Source: Bacillota bacterium
GTDB lineage: Bacteria > Bacillota > Clostridia > Oscillospirales > Ruminococcaceae
Direction of reading: 5' to 3'
Assembly (NCBI GenBank): GCA_029572815.1
Contig: JAKPUQ010000018.1
Location: 1 to 59,631 of the forward strand
Length of the DNA stretch: 59,631 nucleotides
Shown here: positions 45,101 to 52,442 of the stretch, piece by piece
How positions within the stretch are numbered: position 1 is the stretch's first letter
Layout: every line of letters begins with the position of its first letter
Notes under the pieces: model-generated
The model's database searches: none
What the model saw: the letters and a program-made list of their open reading frames with translations, nothing else
What the model was told of the DNA's origin: nothing
Translations under genes and position numbers: made by a program

Positions 45101-45321
45101 AGAGTGAGATGAAGTTCAGAGACGTAGGACCCGAGCCTAACGTATTCATGATAACAGGCGGAACCAACGACACAACAGTCGGCACATTCCCCAAGCAGTA
45201 CAGTGACATTCTCACAAGAAACGGTGTTGACCATGTTTACCAGTCCATCCCCGGCGGCGGACACGGCGACAACTCAGTTAAACCCCACCTCTATACATTC
45301 TTCAGATACGCTTTCAAATAA
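42166..45321 (+). CDS. Cellulosomal GH11-CBM22-CE3-dockerin-CE1 xylanase-esterase
   Basis: 1051 residues, secreted (signal peptide to ~29), GTG start with AAAGGAG. GH11 ~32-246 with Glu135 and Glu229; CBM22 ~275-424; SGNH/CE3 acetyl-xylan esterase ~450-675 with GDS (Ser460), GTND (Asn559) and DGIHP (Asp649/His652); dockerin ~690-753 with two good calcium loops (DTNQDGVVDVFD, DVNGDNDVSVAD); threonine linker; CE1 esterase ~780-1051 with GFSMG (Ser934) and GGHGD (His1033). One chain can cut the xylan backbone and remove acetyl and feruloyl groups. Its GH11 domain is a close paralogue of the XynD-like one. Confidence 0.93.
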   Translation: MKTSKLISGIVSALLVATSLPAALPSSAAGETYRLNGAGQHKGTGPDGYSYEIWAADTSQPSSMTLGKNGAFSTEWNCAGPQGNFLARRGIDMGSTKTYQQYGSIECDFDVDWSAGSSGNSRICIYGWTQNPLVEYYIVEDWKNWCPPNGSPGAGSPLGNFTLDGAKYYIYKENRNSYTIEGNKPFVQYFSVRSSGRTKGTISVSKHFEAWEAKGLQMGKMYEVAFNVEGWESSGRATVNKNTMYLNGIPYGKDSTDDDPRPITTTTPTVTPTVEPDANGYYFSTDFESGRGSWEGRGNVTLTSSTGYNNTKGILVSDRSNEWNGAAIELDPNAFNAGETYSFGVMAMQNTDSSATMKLSLQYSGSSGTVYDEVATAKASKGQWVSVANPSYTIPAGATDLLLYIETTDSLADLYVDNAFAAKSGTKPSIVPSTSTPVTSTSDPVVSKTDKIKIMPAGDSITFGMGDDGGYRKFLDYLLKEKGYTNVDFVGPEGSNSASFSYNGKTVTYDDNHAGYSGYTIKQHAGGWSNNSGLYETLKNNNAVKSADPDIILLIIGTNDMTANRSMSECEDDLHTLLDYMLGDMSSDGMIFLSTIPELSAFGGGDNTQKIANYNSLVKKVAQEYSNSGKHVTFADIHGCLNGTADLGDGIHPSKAGYEKMGKYWAGVIDEYISASQSSTPVVQPSTGVRGDTNQDGVVDVFDLIPLRKGIMAVMAGSGKAAPNSDVNGDNDVSVADLVTLKQFLLGKIDKFPEAAVTTTTTAPRVTTTTTTKPVSQGQNLNAQIRQDMPVQVPDGAEKTSQCKVEKKTYTCKYTGKQKQCNVILPPNYDPNKQYPVMYILHGIMGSENDMMSGFGTQGFMTGLMTSGQAEEFIAVTPNMFTSKTMNAPNGINQQTCAEYDNFLYDISDSLIPFIEANYPVKTGRENRAITGFSMGGREAIYIGLMRPDLFAYVGGACPAPGITPGSDMFMQHPGCMSESEMKFRDVGPEPNVFMITGGTNDTTVGTFPKQYSDILTRNGVDHVYQSIPGGGHGDNSVKPHLYTFFRYAFK

Positions 45322-45350
45322 GCGTGGGGACATGATATAGTAAGCATAAA

Positions 45351-45381
45351 AACAGCGCTCAGAGTAATTCTGAGCGCTGTT
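45351..45381. terminator. Bidirectional terminator
   Basis: AACAGCGCTCAGA and TCTGAGCGCTGTT, 13-base perfect stem, five-base loop, A run before and T run after. Lies between the GH11-esterase gene and the kinase gene. Confidence 0.9.
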
Positions 45382-45390
45382 TTATTATAT

Positions 45391-45996
45391 TCACAGGACC
45401 ATATCAGCCTTTTCAGCGGGACTGTACTTTTCGGCGTAGAATCTCTCCGCAGGGAAATACCTGTTTTCGTACTTCTCACGGATAGCGATCTCGTCACCGA
45501 TATATCCGTCACGGAGGAGAACTCTCCTGAGCCTTGTCTCCTCGGGAACATCAAAATATATCATGTAGTCAAAGGCGCCATCAAGCTCCTGACGCTGAAG
45601 GAAAATACCCTCGGTGATGACCACGCTTCCCTCGGGGATCAGAATGCTTTTCACAATATAAGTGTCATTGTCCTTGTCATACAGCTCCACAGAGGGAAGC
45701 TCTCTCCCCAGTCTTACGGGACCTGCCACAGCCTCAAGGAAGTGATCATACCTCCACTGAAGGTAGTAATACTGCTCCCACTGAGGGTAATCGTCATTAT
45801 ACCTGACAGCTCTGGGGTGGATAAAGTCATCGATGTGGAATATCTCCGCATGGACGCCCTTTTCCTCAAGAAGATACTTCACCTTCTCCGCCATAGTGCT
45901 CTTGCCTGCGCCACCCAGACCGTCCAGCCCGACCATAAAGGTCTTGTCGGTGCTCCGTCTTTTCATTATCTCGTCTGTGATCCTTACTGCGTTCAT
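45391..45996 (-). CDS. Uridine kinase-like P-loop kinase
   Basis: About 201 residues. Walker A GLDGLGGAGKSTMAEK, DDFIHPR substrate loop, and SVVITEGIFLQRQE before a Walker B-like strand (FDYMIYFDVPEETRLRR). Udk/phosphoribulokinase superfamily; the substrate, uridine or another nucleoside/small molecule, is uncertain. Start at 45996 with AAGGAG upstream. Confidence 0.8.
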   Translation of the reverse strand: MNAVRITDEIMKRRSTDKTFMVGLDGLGGAGKSTMAEKVKYLLEEKGVHAEIFHIDDFIHPRAVRYNDDYPQWEQYYYLQWRYDHFLEAVAGPVRLGRELPSVELYDKDNDTYIVKSILIPEGSVVITEGIFLQRQELDGAFDYMIYFDVPEETRLRRVLLRDGYIGDEIAIREKYENRYFPAERFYAEKYSPAEKADMVL

Positions 45997-46018
45997 ATTG
46001 TACTCCTTAAAAAAAATT

Positions 46019-46050
46019 AAAGGCAGCATCACCGCAGTGACACTGCCTTT
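46019..46050 (-). terminator. Terminator of the M23-dockerin gene
   Basis: AAAGGCAG and CTGCCTTT arms with an inner TCAC-cgca-GTGA hairpin; minus strand continues AATTTTTTTT. Confidence 0.8.
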
Positions 46051-46060
46051 TTTGCCCGGG

Positions 46061-47435
46061 TCATGAAGCTGCCTTAACGATAGCCTGTTTCAGCTCGATG
46101 AGGTCGAAAACGTCAACAACGCCGTCGCCGTTGAGGTCGGAAGCCTTGTACTGCTCCTCAGTGAAGCTCTCAGTACTGCCCAGCAGATAGCTCTGGAACG
46201 CCTCTGCATCGGAAGCATCAAGTGAACCGTCGCCGTTCAGGTCGCCCCGGGACTTGTCCTCCGGAGGATCCTCCTCAGCTGGGGGATCAGCAGGAGGATC
46301 CGATGGCTTTACCTCGCCGATAGTGAACTCCGTGTTCACCAGCTCATAGGACTTGCCGCTATTATCCTCAGCAACTATTTTGTATATGTACTCTCCGTCA
46401 TAGAGAGCGTTGAAAACTATATTCTTGTCAAAGTAGGTGGAAAGATCATACTTCACAGCATTGGGAGCCGCCTCAGCCACCTGGCTGGTAGCCTCTCCGC
46501 TCTTGAAGTAAACGCCGCCGCTGACCTTAGTTATGAGCAGATTTGAAGTGATAACGCCCTTGAGTGAGAACGCCTTGCCCTTGGGAAGAGAACCCTCGGG
46601 AGCAGCAACGTTTTCAATCTTCATATCAGACTCAACAGGCTCGGGAGCCTTTTTGAGCTGCATATAGTCCATGGAAGCGTAGCCCTTGACGCCGTTATAT
46701 TCAACAGCAGCCCACTTTCCGTCGCCCTTTGTTACGTTGAACTCCGCATTTGCAGGTATGGAACCCACAATGGAAGAGCTCGTATTGGGACCCGATCTTA
46801 TATTGAGGTAGGTCACAACATTCTTGGTGGTGTAAAGACCTGCATACTCCTCAGATGCATCCCACTGGGGGTCCGGAAGAAGCGAGAGGAGGAGTTGTAA
46901 CCCCTGAACCGTCGTTATCCGAGTATGTGAAATAGGTAAGCGGATCGTAGTATGTACGGGCAGGATATGCACCCAGCAGGGTATCGCAGATACCGAAGTG
47001 GAGGTGATTGCCCGAGGACTCTCCCGTGCTGCCCACCTTGGCGATGATATCGCCCTGATTTACTTTAGCTCCTGCGCTTGTGCAGAGCTGTGAAGCGTGT
47101 GCATAGAAGGTATAAACGCCCAGGTCAGCATGGTAAAGGATTACCATATTTCCGTAAGCGCCCTTCCAGTCTGCGGAGATGACCTCTCCGCTGCAAGCGG
47201 CATAGATATTGGAACCGCCTGCCGCTTCAATATCGATGGCATTGTGATAGTCCGAAACATCATTAACATTTCTTTGCGGATTGAAGTAGGTGGTAATGTT
47301 CTTGTACTTAGGCTCTGTAGGCCAAACCGCGTAGTTTGCAGCGCGGACTTTTCCGATGGGAGTACATATCTGTACTGTGAAGAGCACTGCAAATGCAAGC
47401 ATGACAGCAGCCGCCCTTTTGATCACATTCTTCAT
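46061..47435 (-). pseudogene. Dockerin-bearing M23 peptidase with SH3b domain, broken by a +1 frameshift
   Basis: Two overlapping frames make one protein of ~457 residues: signal peptide (~1-33), M23 metallopeptidase (YHNAIDIEA, HASQL, GNHLHFGI zinc residues), SH3b domain (NIRSGPNTSSSIVGSIPANA), a beta-rich segment, a proline/acid linker (PPADPPAEEDPPED) and a C-terminal dockerin (DLNGDGSLDASD, DLNGDGVVDVFD). The frames meet at a five-G run (46867-46871; CCCCC on the coding strand): one base fewer gives SGPQWDASEEYAG. It would cut peptidoglycan crosslinks while docked on a scaffoldin. The lesion may be a real mutation, slippage or an assembly error. Confidence 0.85.
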
Positions 47436-47605
47436 AATATTTTCTCCTTACATAGTAAAAAGTAACTGAACAATATATATATTACCATATTTTTGGCAAA
47501 AAGTCAATGCAAAACCGTAATTTCTGACAAAGGGAGCAATTTTTTCCTGTCATCAGCCATATTCTGTCACCATTTCATAAGATTTCTGAATATTGGCACT
47601 TCCAC

Positions 47606-47644
47606 TTGACAATCTGTGAAAAAAGGTTTAGAATGATATTGTCA
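47606..47644 (+). promoter_or_regulatory. Promoter with flanking inverted half-sites for the HMA gene
   Basis: TTGACA (47606-47611), 17-base spacer, TAGAAT (47629-47634). TGACAAT (47607-47613) and ATTGTCA (47638-47644) form a perfect seven-base inverted repeat that brackets the promoter, which would suit a metal-sensing repressor. Confidence 0.5.
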
Positions 47645-47673
47645 GCATATACTAACCCAAAGGAGTGTATAAT

Positions 47674-47925
47674 ATGGTTAAAACAATAATGAAGATCGAC
47701 GGCATGATGTGCGGAATGTGCGAAGCACACGTAAATGACGCTATCCGTGCAGCAGTTTCACCCAAAAAGGTAAACTCCTCACACAGCAAGGGAATTACCG
47801 AGATAATCTCCGAAAACGCGCTTGACAGCGCTGTTCTCCGAGAGGCAGTAGAGAAGGACGGCTACAAGGTGCTTGACATCACCTCCGAGCCCTACAAAAA
47901 GAAAGGGCTTTTCGGCAGAAAATAA
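47674..47925 (+). CDS. Small heavy-metal-associated (HMA) domain protein
   Basis: About 83 residues with the metal-binding core IDGMMCGMCEAHVNDAI (CxxC) and the ferredoxin-like fold of copper chaperones. C-terminal basic tail KKKGLFGRK. It would carry a soft metal ion such as copper. Convergent with a P-type ATPase gene, but that ATPase lacks the CPC metal site, so they need not be partners. Confidence 0.85.
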   Translation: MVKTIMKIDGMMCGMCEAHVNDAIRAAVSPKKVNSSHSKGITEIISENALDSAVLREAVEKDGYKVLDITSEPYKKKGLFGRK

Positions 47926-47955
47926 GCCTTCAGCATCTCATACATCATGATATAC

Positions 47956-47987
47956 AAAGAGCTCCCCGAAGCGGCGGGGAGCTCTTT
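47956..47987. terminator. Bidirectional terminator
   Basis: AAAGAGCTCCCC and GGGGAGCTCTTT, 12-base perfect stem, eight-base loop, T run on both sides. It separates the HMA and P-type ATPase genes. Confidence 0.9.
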
Positions 47988-50372
47988 TTATGCATTATCC
48001 CTGATAAAGAAATCCTGGATCTTTTTGGTTATCAGTGTCATATACCTGAGACAGGGCTCTGCGATGATAGAGAAGTTCACACAGAGGATGATACAGCGGT
48101 TTGACATTGAAGTGATGGCGAACAGATTGCTGACGAATATCATACAGCAGGCAAGTCCCACGCCGCAGAATATCCATATTCCAAGCTTGTACACATCAAG
48201 GGGCTTGGATATCTGGTAAACTATTATCATACCGACGATACTCATGAGAATGGTGGAAGCCGTAGCTATATCCGTAGGCGCCACGCTGAAGATATTACCG
48301 AAGTATATCATAGCGCCGACAACAAGTACATCAGTCAGTGCCGCCGGCAGAGCCTTCAGCAGGATATTTGTGATGAACCTTCCGCGTATGAGGTCACGGT
48401 TTGGCATGAACGACAGGAAGAAGGCAGGAAGTCCGATTGTGAACACGCTTATGAGCGAGATCTGCGAGGGCATGAGGGGATACTTCATACCGAAGCAGAT
48501 GGACAGTATAGCGATTATCAGTGAGAAGATATTCTTAACGATGAAAAGGCTTCCCGAACGCTCAAGGTTGTTTACCACCTTGCGTCCCTCAGCAACGACA
48601 TCAGGCATCCTTGAGAAATCCGACTCCAGGAGCACCAGCTGAGCAGCCTGAGCGGCAACGTCGCTTCCCGAAGCCATAGCCACGGAGCAGTCCGCGTCCT
48701 TGAGAGCAAGAACATCGTTTACACCGTCACCGGTCATAGCAACGGTCTTACCCGCCTTTTTGAGAGCTCTTACGAACTTTCGCTTCTGCTCGGGAGTAAC
48801 ACGTCCGAAGACGGTATACTTTCTAACAGCGTCCTTGATAGCGTCATCTGTGGTGAGTGTAGTAGCGTCAACGTACTCCCCTGCATTCCTGATACCAGCC
48901 TGCTTGGCGACCTCTGAAACGGTCACGGGGTTATCGCCCGAAATGACCTTTATCTCAACGCCCTGCTCGGCGAAGTACTTGAAGGTCTCGGGAGCATTCT
49001 CACGAATGGGGTTGGACATCATAACGAAGCAAACAGGCTCAACGGGAGCAGTCAGTGCCTTTCCGTCGGGAATGCCTCTGTATCTTCCGAACACAAGAAC
49101 ACGGTAGCCCTTTCGGCTGTAGCTGTCGATAACGCTCTTGAACTCTCTTATATCGTCCTTGAGAACGAACTCGGGAGCGCCGAGAACGAAAGCTTCGCGC
49201 TCGAATGTAACACTGCTGTACTTGAACTCGGAGGAAAAACCCGTAGTGGATATTGCAGTTCTTCCTGCGGGACGGTGGAAATGTCCCTTCATGGCAGTCG
49301 TGGTCTGGTTATCGGACTCCTGGGCAGCGGCAAAGTCGCTGAGAAGTCCCTGTATCACATCGTCCGCATAGTCATCGGAGGCTGAAACAACGTCCGCAAC
49401 TGTCATCTCGTTCTGGGTGATAGTACCTGTCTTGTCCACACAGAGCACGTCAACACGGGCGAGTGTCTCTATACATTTCATGTCGTGGACCAGTACCTTG
49501 TTTATAGCCAGCTTCATAGCGCTTATAACAAGTGAAACGCTGGCGAGGAGGAAGAGTCCCTCGGGTATCATGCCTATGACAGCCGCAACCATGGACTGAA
49601 CACTTTCCTTGACATTATAGTGGTTCACATAGTAAGCCTGATAGAAAAGGATAATGCCGATGGGGATAATAGCCACACCTGCGAACTTTACTATCTTGTT
49701 GAGTGAGCGTATCATCTCGGACTGCTCGCCCTTCTTGGACTTCTTTGCCTGGAGGGTCAGCCTTGAGATGTAGGAATGTCTGCCCACCTTTTCAAGTCTT
49801 GCGCGGCAGCTTCCCGAAACTATATAGCTTCCCGACATGAGAGTATCCCCGGGCTTCTTCGTAATCTCGTCGGACTCACCTGTCAGCAGCGACTCATTTA
49901 CGGAGACATTTCCGTCCACCACGATAGCGTCCGCGCATATCTGATTTCCCGCCTTGAAAATGACTATGTCGTCCAGCACGAGATCCTTTGATGGAACGCT
50001 TATGACCTGTCCATCGCGGACCGCCGTACTCACGGGAGCATTCAGCACCGTTATCTTATCCAGAACGGACTTTGAACGAAGCTCCTGAATGATACCGATG
50101 AGAGCATTTGCGATGATAACAGGCATGAATGTCAGGTCTCGGTATGAGCCCACTACAATGAGAAGCACAGATAGGATAACGAATATAAGGTTAAAGTAGG
50201 TAAAAATGTTGTCAGCGAGAATTTCCTTCACCGTTTTTGAGGGCGACTCAACAGGCTTGTTGTCAAGTCCCTCAGCGATACGCTGTCTTACCTGAGAGGC
50301 AGAAAGTCCCTCATCAGGATCAGCCTTGAAGCGTTCCGGGTCGGTCACCTCGCGGAATTCACTGGTTTTCAT
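47988..50372 (-). CDS. Cation-transporting P-type ATPase, CtpE-like
   Basis: About 794 residues. N-terminal actuator TGESDEI, phosphorylation motif CVDKTGTITQNEM, GDGVND hinge motif, and ten or so membrane helices. The helix-4 motif IPEGLFLLASVSL resembles CtpE (mycobacterial calcium-related) rather than PEGLPAVVT of SERCA or CPC of copper pumps. It likely moves calcium or another alkaline-earth cation; the ion is uncertain. Start at 50372 (MKTSEF) with GAGG somewhat far upstream (14 bases). Confidence 0.85.
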   Translation of the reverse strand: MKTSEFREVTDPERFKADPDEGLSASQVRQRIAEGLDNKPVESPSKTVKEILADNIFTYFNLIFVILSVLLIVVGSYRDLTFMPVIIANALIGIIQELRSKSVLDKITVLNAPVSTAVRDGQVISVPSKDLVLDDIVIFKAGNQICADAIVVDGNVSVNESLLTGESDEITKKPGDTLMSGSYIVSGSCRARLEKVGRHSYISRLTLQAKKSKKGEQSEMIRSLNKIVKFAGVAIIPIGIILFYQAYYVNHYNVKESVQSMVAAVIGMIPEGLFLLASVSLVISAMKLAINKVLVHDMKCIETLARVDVLCVDKTGTITQNEMTVADVVSASDDYADDVIQGLLSDFAAAQESDNQTTTAMKGHFHRPAGRTAISTTGFSSEFKYSSVTFEREAFVLGAPEFVLKDDIREFKSVIDSYSRKGYRVLVFGRYRGIPDGKALTAPVEPVCFVMMSNPIRENAPETFKYFAEQGVEIKVISGDNPVTVSEVAKQAGIRNAGEYVDATTLTTDDAIKDAVRKYTVFGRVTPEQKRKFVRALKKAGKTVAMTGDGVNDVLALKDADCSVAMASGSDVAAQAAQLVLLESDFSRMPDVVAEGRKVVNNLERSGSLFIVKNIFSLIIAILSICFGMKYPLMPSQISLISVFTIGLPAFFLSFMPNRDLIRGRFITNILLKALPAALTDVLVVGAMIYFGNIFSVAPTDIATASTILMSIVGMIIVYQISKPLDVYKLGIWIFCGVGLACCMIFVSNLFAITSMSNRCIILCVNFSIIAEPCLRYMTLITKKIQDFFIRDNA

Positions 50373-50573
50373 TATATCGATAAACACCTCGCAAAATATA
50401 CTTTTTTAATTATAACATACTATTTTAAAAAAGGCAAGAGGTGCAGCAAAAATGCTTCTGCTTTGCAAACCTTTTCCGCGAAACAGTCTGCGAAGGCTGC
50501 CGCTTATAACACATAATTCAAAATAAAGCAGCACTCGGGGAGACAAACTGATATAAAGCATTATAGGGTAAGC

Positions 50574-50602
50574 TTGACAATAAAAAAGCATTATGATATA
50601 AT
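50574..50602 (+). promoter_or_regulatory. Consensus promoter of the EamA transporter
   Basis: TTGACA (50574-50579), 17-base spacer, TATAAT (50597-50602). Perfect sigma-70 match. Confidence 0.85.
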
Positions 50603-50642
50603 GTTGTTGATTTTTGTATACGATCAAGGAACGGTTGATATA

Positions 50643-51527
50643 ATGAAGAACAAAGCACTTATAAAATATCTGACAGCGCTGCTTTTGTTCGGATTGAACG
50701 GCATAGTTGCCAGCCATATCGCCATGAACAGCTATGAGATAGTGTTCCTGCGAACATTTATCGGCAGCGTCCTGCTTGCATCACTTTTTCTGCTGACAAA
50801 AGGCAGGTTTCATCTCAGGAATAATCGCAGAGACTATATTTTTATTATTTTCTCAGGTATTGCAATGGGAGCAAGCTGGATGTTTTTATACGAAGCATAC
50901 CAGCAGATAGGAGTAAGTATCGCCTCACTTCTTTACTATTGCGGTCCTGTCATAATAATGATAATGTCGCCGCTCATCTTTAAGGAAAAGCTGACAGTTC
51001 CGAAAATAGCAGGCTTTCTTGCAGTAATTGCCGGCATCATATTGGTAAACGGACAGGCTTCCGCCGAGGGACTAAACATCAGAGGGCTGGTATGCGGCGG
51101 TATGTCAGCATTAATGTATTTCTTTATGGTGACACTTAACAAGCAGTCAAAAGAGATCACAGGGATGGAAAATGCAACAGTTCAGCTCATGATAAGCTTT
51201 CTCACCACCGCAATTTTCGTAGGGATAAAGGAGCATTTTGTTTTCCATATCCCCACAGAAGCTATACCATGGATACTTATGTTGGGAATACTGAACACGG
51301 GCATAGGCTGTTACCTTTATTTTTCTCCTCTTTCAAAGCTTCCGGTGCAGACAGTAGCTATCTGCGGATATTTAGAGCCTTTATCAGCTGTTATTTTTGC
51401 CGCTCTGCTGCTTAATGAAAAAATGACGCTGCTTCAGGTCATAGGAGCAGTCTTCATTATTGGCGGAGCCATGACAGGTGAACTCATCAAGGTCAGCACA
51501 CGGCGTAATACTGACATATCCGAATAG
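50643..51527 (+). CDS. EamA-family (DMT) transporter
   Basis: About 294 residues, ten hydrophobic helices in two five-helix repeats (GLNGIVASHIAMNSYEIVFLR; LIFKEKLTVPKIAGFLAVIAG; LNEKMTLLQVIGAVFIIGGA). Drug/metabolite exporter superfamily; substrate unknown. ATG at 50643 with AAGGA upstream. Confidence 0.9.
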   Translation: MKNKALIKYLTALLLFGLNGIVASHIAMNSYEIVFLRTFIGSVLLASLFLLTKGRFHLRNNRRDYIFIIFSGIAMGASWMFLYEAYQQIGVSIASLLYYCGPVIIMIMSPLIFKEKLTVPKIAGFLAVIAGIILVNGQASAEGLNIRGLVCGGMSALMYFFMVTLNKQSKEITGMENATVQLMISFLTTAIFVGIKEHFVFHIPTEAIPWILMLGILNTGIGCYLYFSPLSKLPVQTVAICGYLEPLSAVIFAALLLNEKMTLLQVIGAVFIIGGAMTGELIKVSTRRNTDISE

Positions 51528-51580
51528 CTTAAACAGAGCTGTTCTCACGCACGCTTGGTCACCTTGATAATGCATAAAGG

Positions 51581-51609
51581 TTGACAAAGCGACTCTCCCG
51601 TGCTATAAT
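51581..51609 (+). promoter_or_regulatory. Consensus promoter of bioY
   Basis: TTGACA (51581-51586), 17-base spacer, TATAAT (51604-51609). Confidence 0.85.
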
Positions 51610-51638
51610 AGAACATATCCCGAAAGGAGTAATGAATT

Positions 51639-52211
51639 ATGAACAGCACTGTTTCCGTAAAGGAACCACATAGACCATTCACCACAAAGGAGCTTGTACT
51701 CACCGCCATGTTCACGGCGCTTATCGCAGTCTGCTCCATAATCTCCATACCAATAGGAGAAATCTCATTCACTCTCCAGACCTTCGCGGTGTTCTGTGCC
51801 CTTAACGTCATAGGCGGAAGAAACGGACTTTTCTCCGTACTGGTGTACATACTTCTGGGCTGTATCGGACTTCCCGTATTCTCGAAGATGCAGAGCGGCG
51901 CAGGAGTCATAACAGGCCCCACAGGCGGGTATATACTTGGATTTGTGCTGATGGCGCTGGTATACTGGGGCGGCACGAAACTCTTCGGCAAGAGCCTTCC
52001 CGTAAGGGTATCCCTCATGGTGATCGGACTTATCCTGTGCTATACCTTTGGCACCATCTGGTTCGTATTCGGCTATACCAAGTCAGGCAGCGACATGACA
52101 TTCATACACGCCATGGAGCTGTGCGTACTTCCCTATATCCTAGGAGATGTGGTGAAGCTGATACTTGCACTTGTCATCACAGAGCGCATAAAGAAACACA
52201 CGGATATATAA
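51639..52211 (+). CDS. bioY: Biotin transporter BioY (ECF S component)
   Basis: 190 residues, six helices, with the BioY motifs GEISFTLQTFAVFCALNVIGGR, GCIGLPVFSKMQSGAGVITGPTGGYILGF and PYILGDVVKLILALVI. It captures biotin for an energy-coupling-factor module encoded elsewhere. AAAGGAG ribosome site and its own terminator: a single-gene unit. Confidence 0.95.
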   Translation: MNSTVSVKEPHRPFTTKELVLTAMFTALIAVCSIISIPIGEISFTLQTFAVFCALNVIGGRNGLFSVLVYILLGCIGLPVFSKMQSGAGVITGPTGGYILGFVLMALVYWGGTKLFGKSLPVRVSLMVIGLILCYTFGTIWFVFGYTKSGSDMTFIHAMELCVLPYILGDVVKLILALVITERIKKHTDI

Positions 52212-52215
52212 AAGC

Positions 52216-52243
52216 GTCCCCGAAGCTTAAATGCTTCGGGGAC
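52216..52243 (+). terminator. Terminator of bioY
   Basis: GTCCCCGAAGC and GCTTCGGGGAC, 11-base perfect stem, six-base loop, then TTTTTC. Confidence 0.9.
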
Positions 52244-52260
52244 TTTTTCATTGCTGTATA

Positions 52261-52410
52261 AAATCATAATTTAGCGCAAGCGCTAATAGTGATTAGTGCA
52301 TAGTGGTTAGTGATTAGTTAATGTGTTCGCTGCGCTCACATTATTTAAATAACGTCGCCGAAGGCGACACCACAACTATTCACTATTCACTAATCACTAT
52401 TCACTCAAAT
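52261..52410. repeat. Palindromic intergenic element, copy B
   Basis: Same layout as copy A at 21030: AAATCATAATTTAGCGC-aa-GCGCTAA, a left arm of AGTGATTAGT units, GTGTTCGCTGCGCTCACA, TTATTTAAATAA, GTCGCC-gaa-GGCGAC (52354-52368), CCACAACT, and a right arm of ACTAATCACTATTCACT type complementary to the left arm. A second inverted repeat (AAATCAGAATTT/AAATTCTGATTT) follows to 52440. Confidence 0.8.
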
Positions 52411-52442
52411 CAGAATTTTGCTCCGCTAAATTCTGATTTACC

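Noticed and set aside
50406..50717. 103-residue minus-strand ORF upstream of the EamA gene
   Set aside because: Overlaps the EamA promoter and start; composition is not protein-like.
51541..51638. BirA operator upstream of bioY
   Set aside because: I saw no convincing inverted repeat of BirA type around the promoter.
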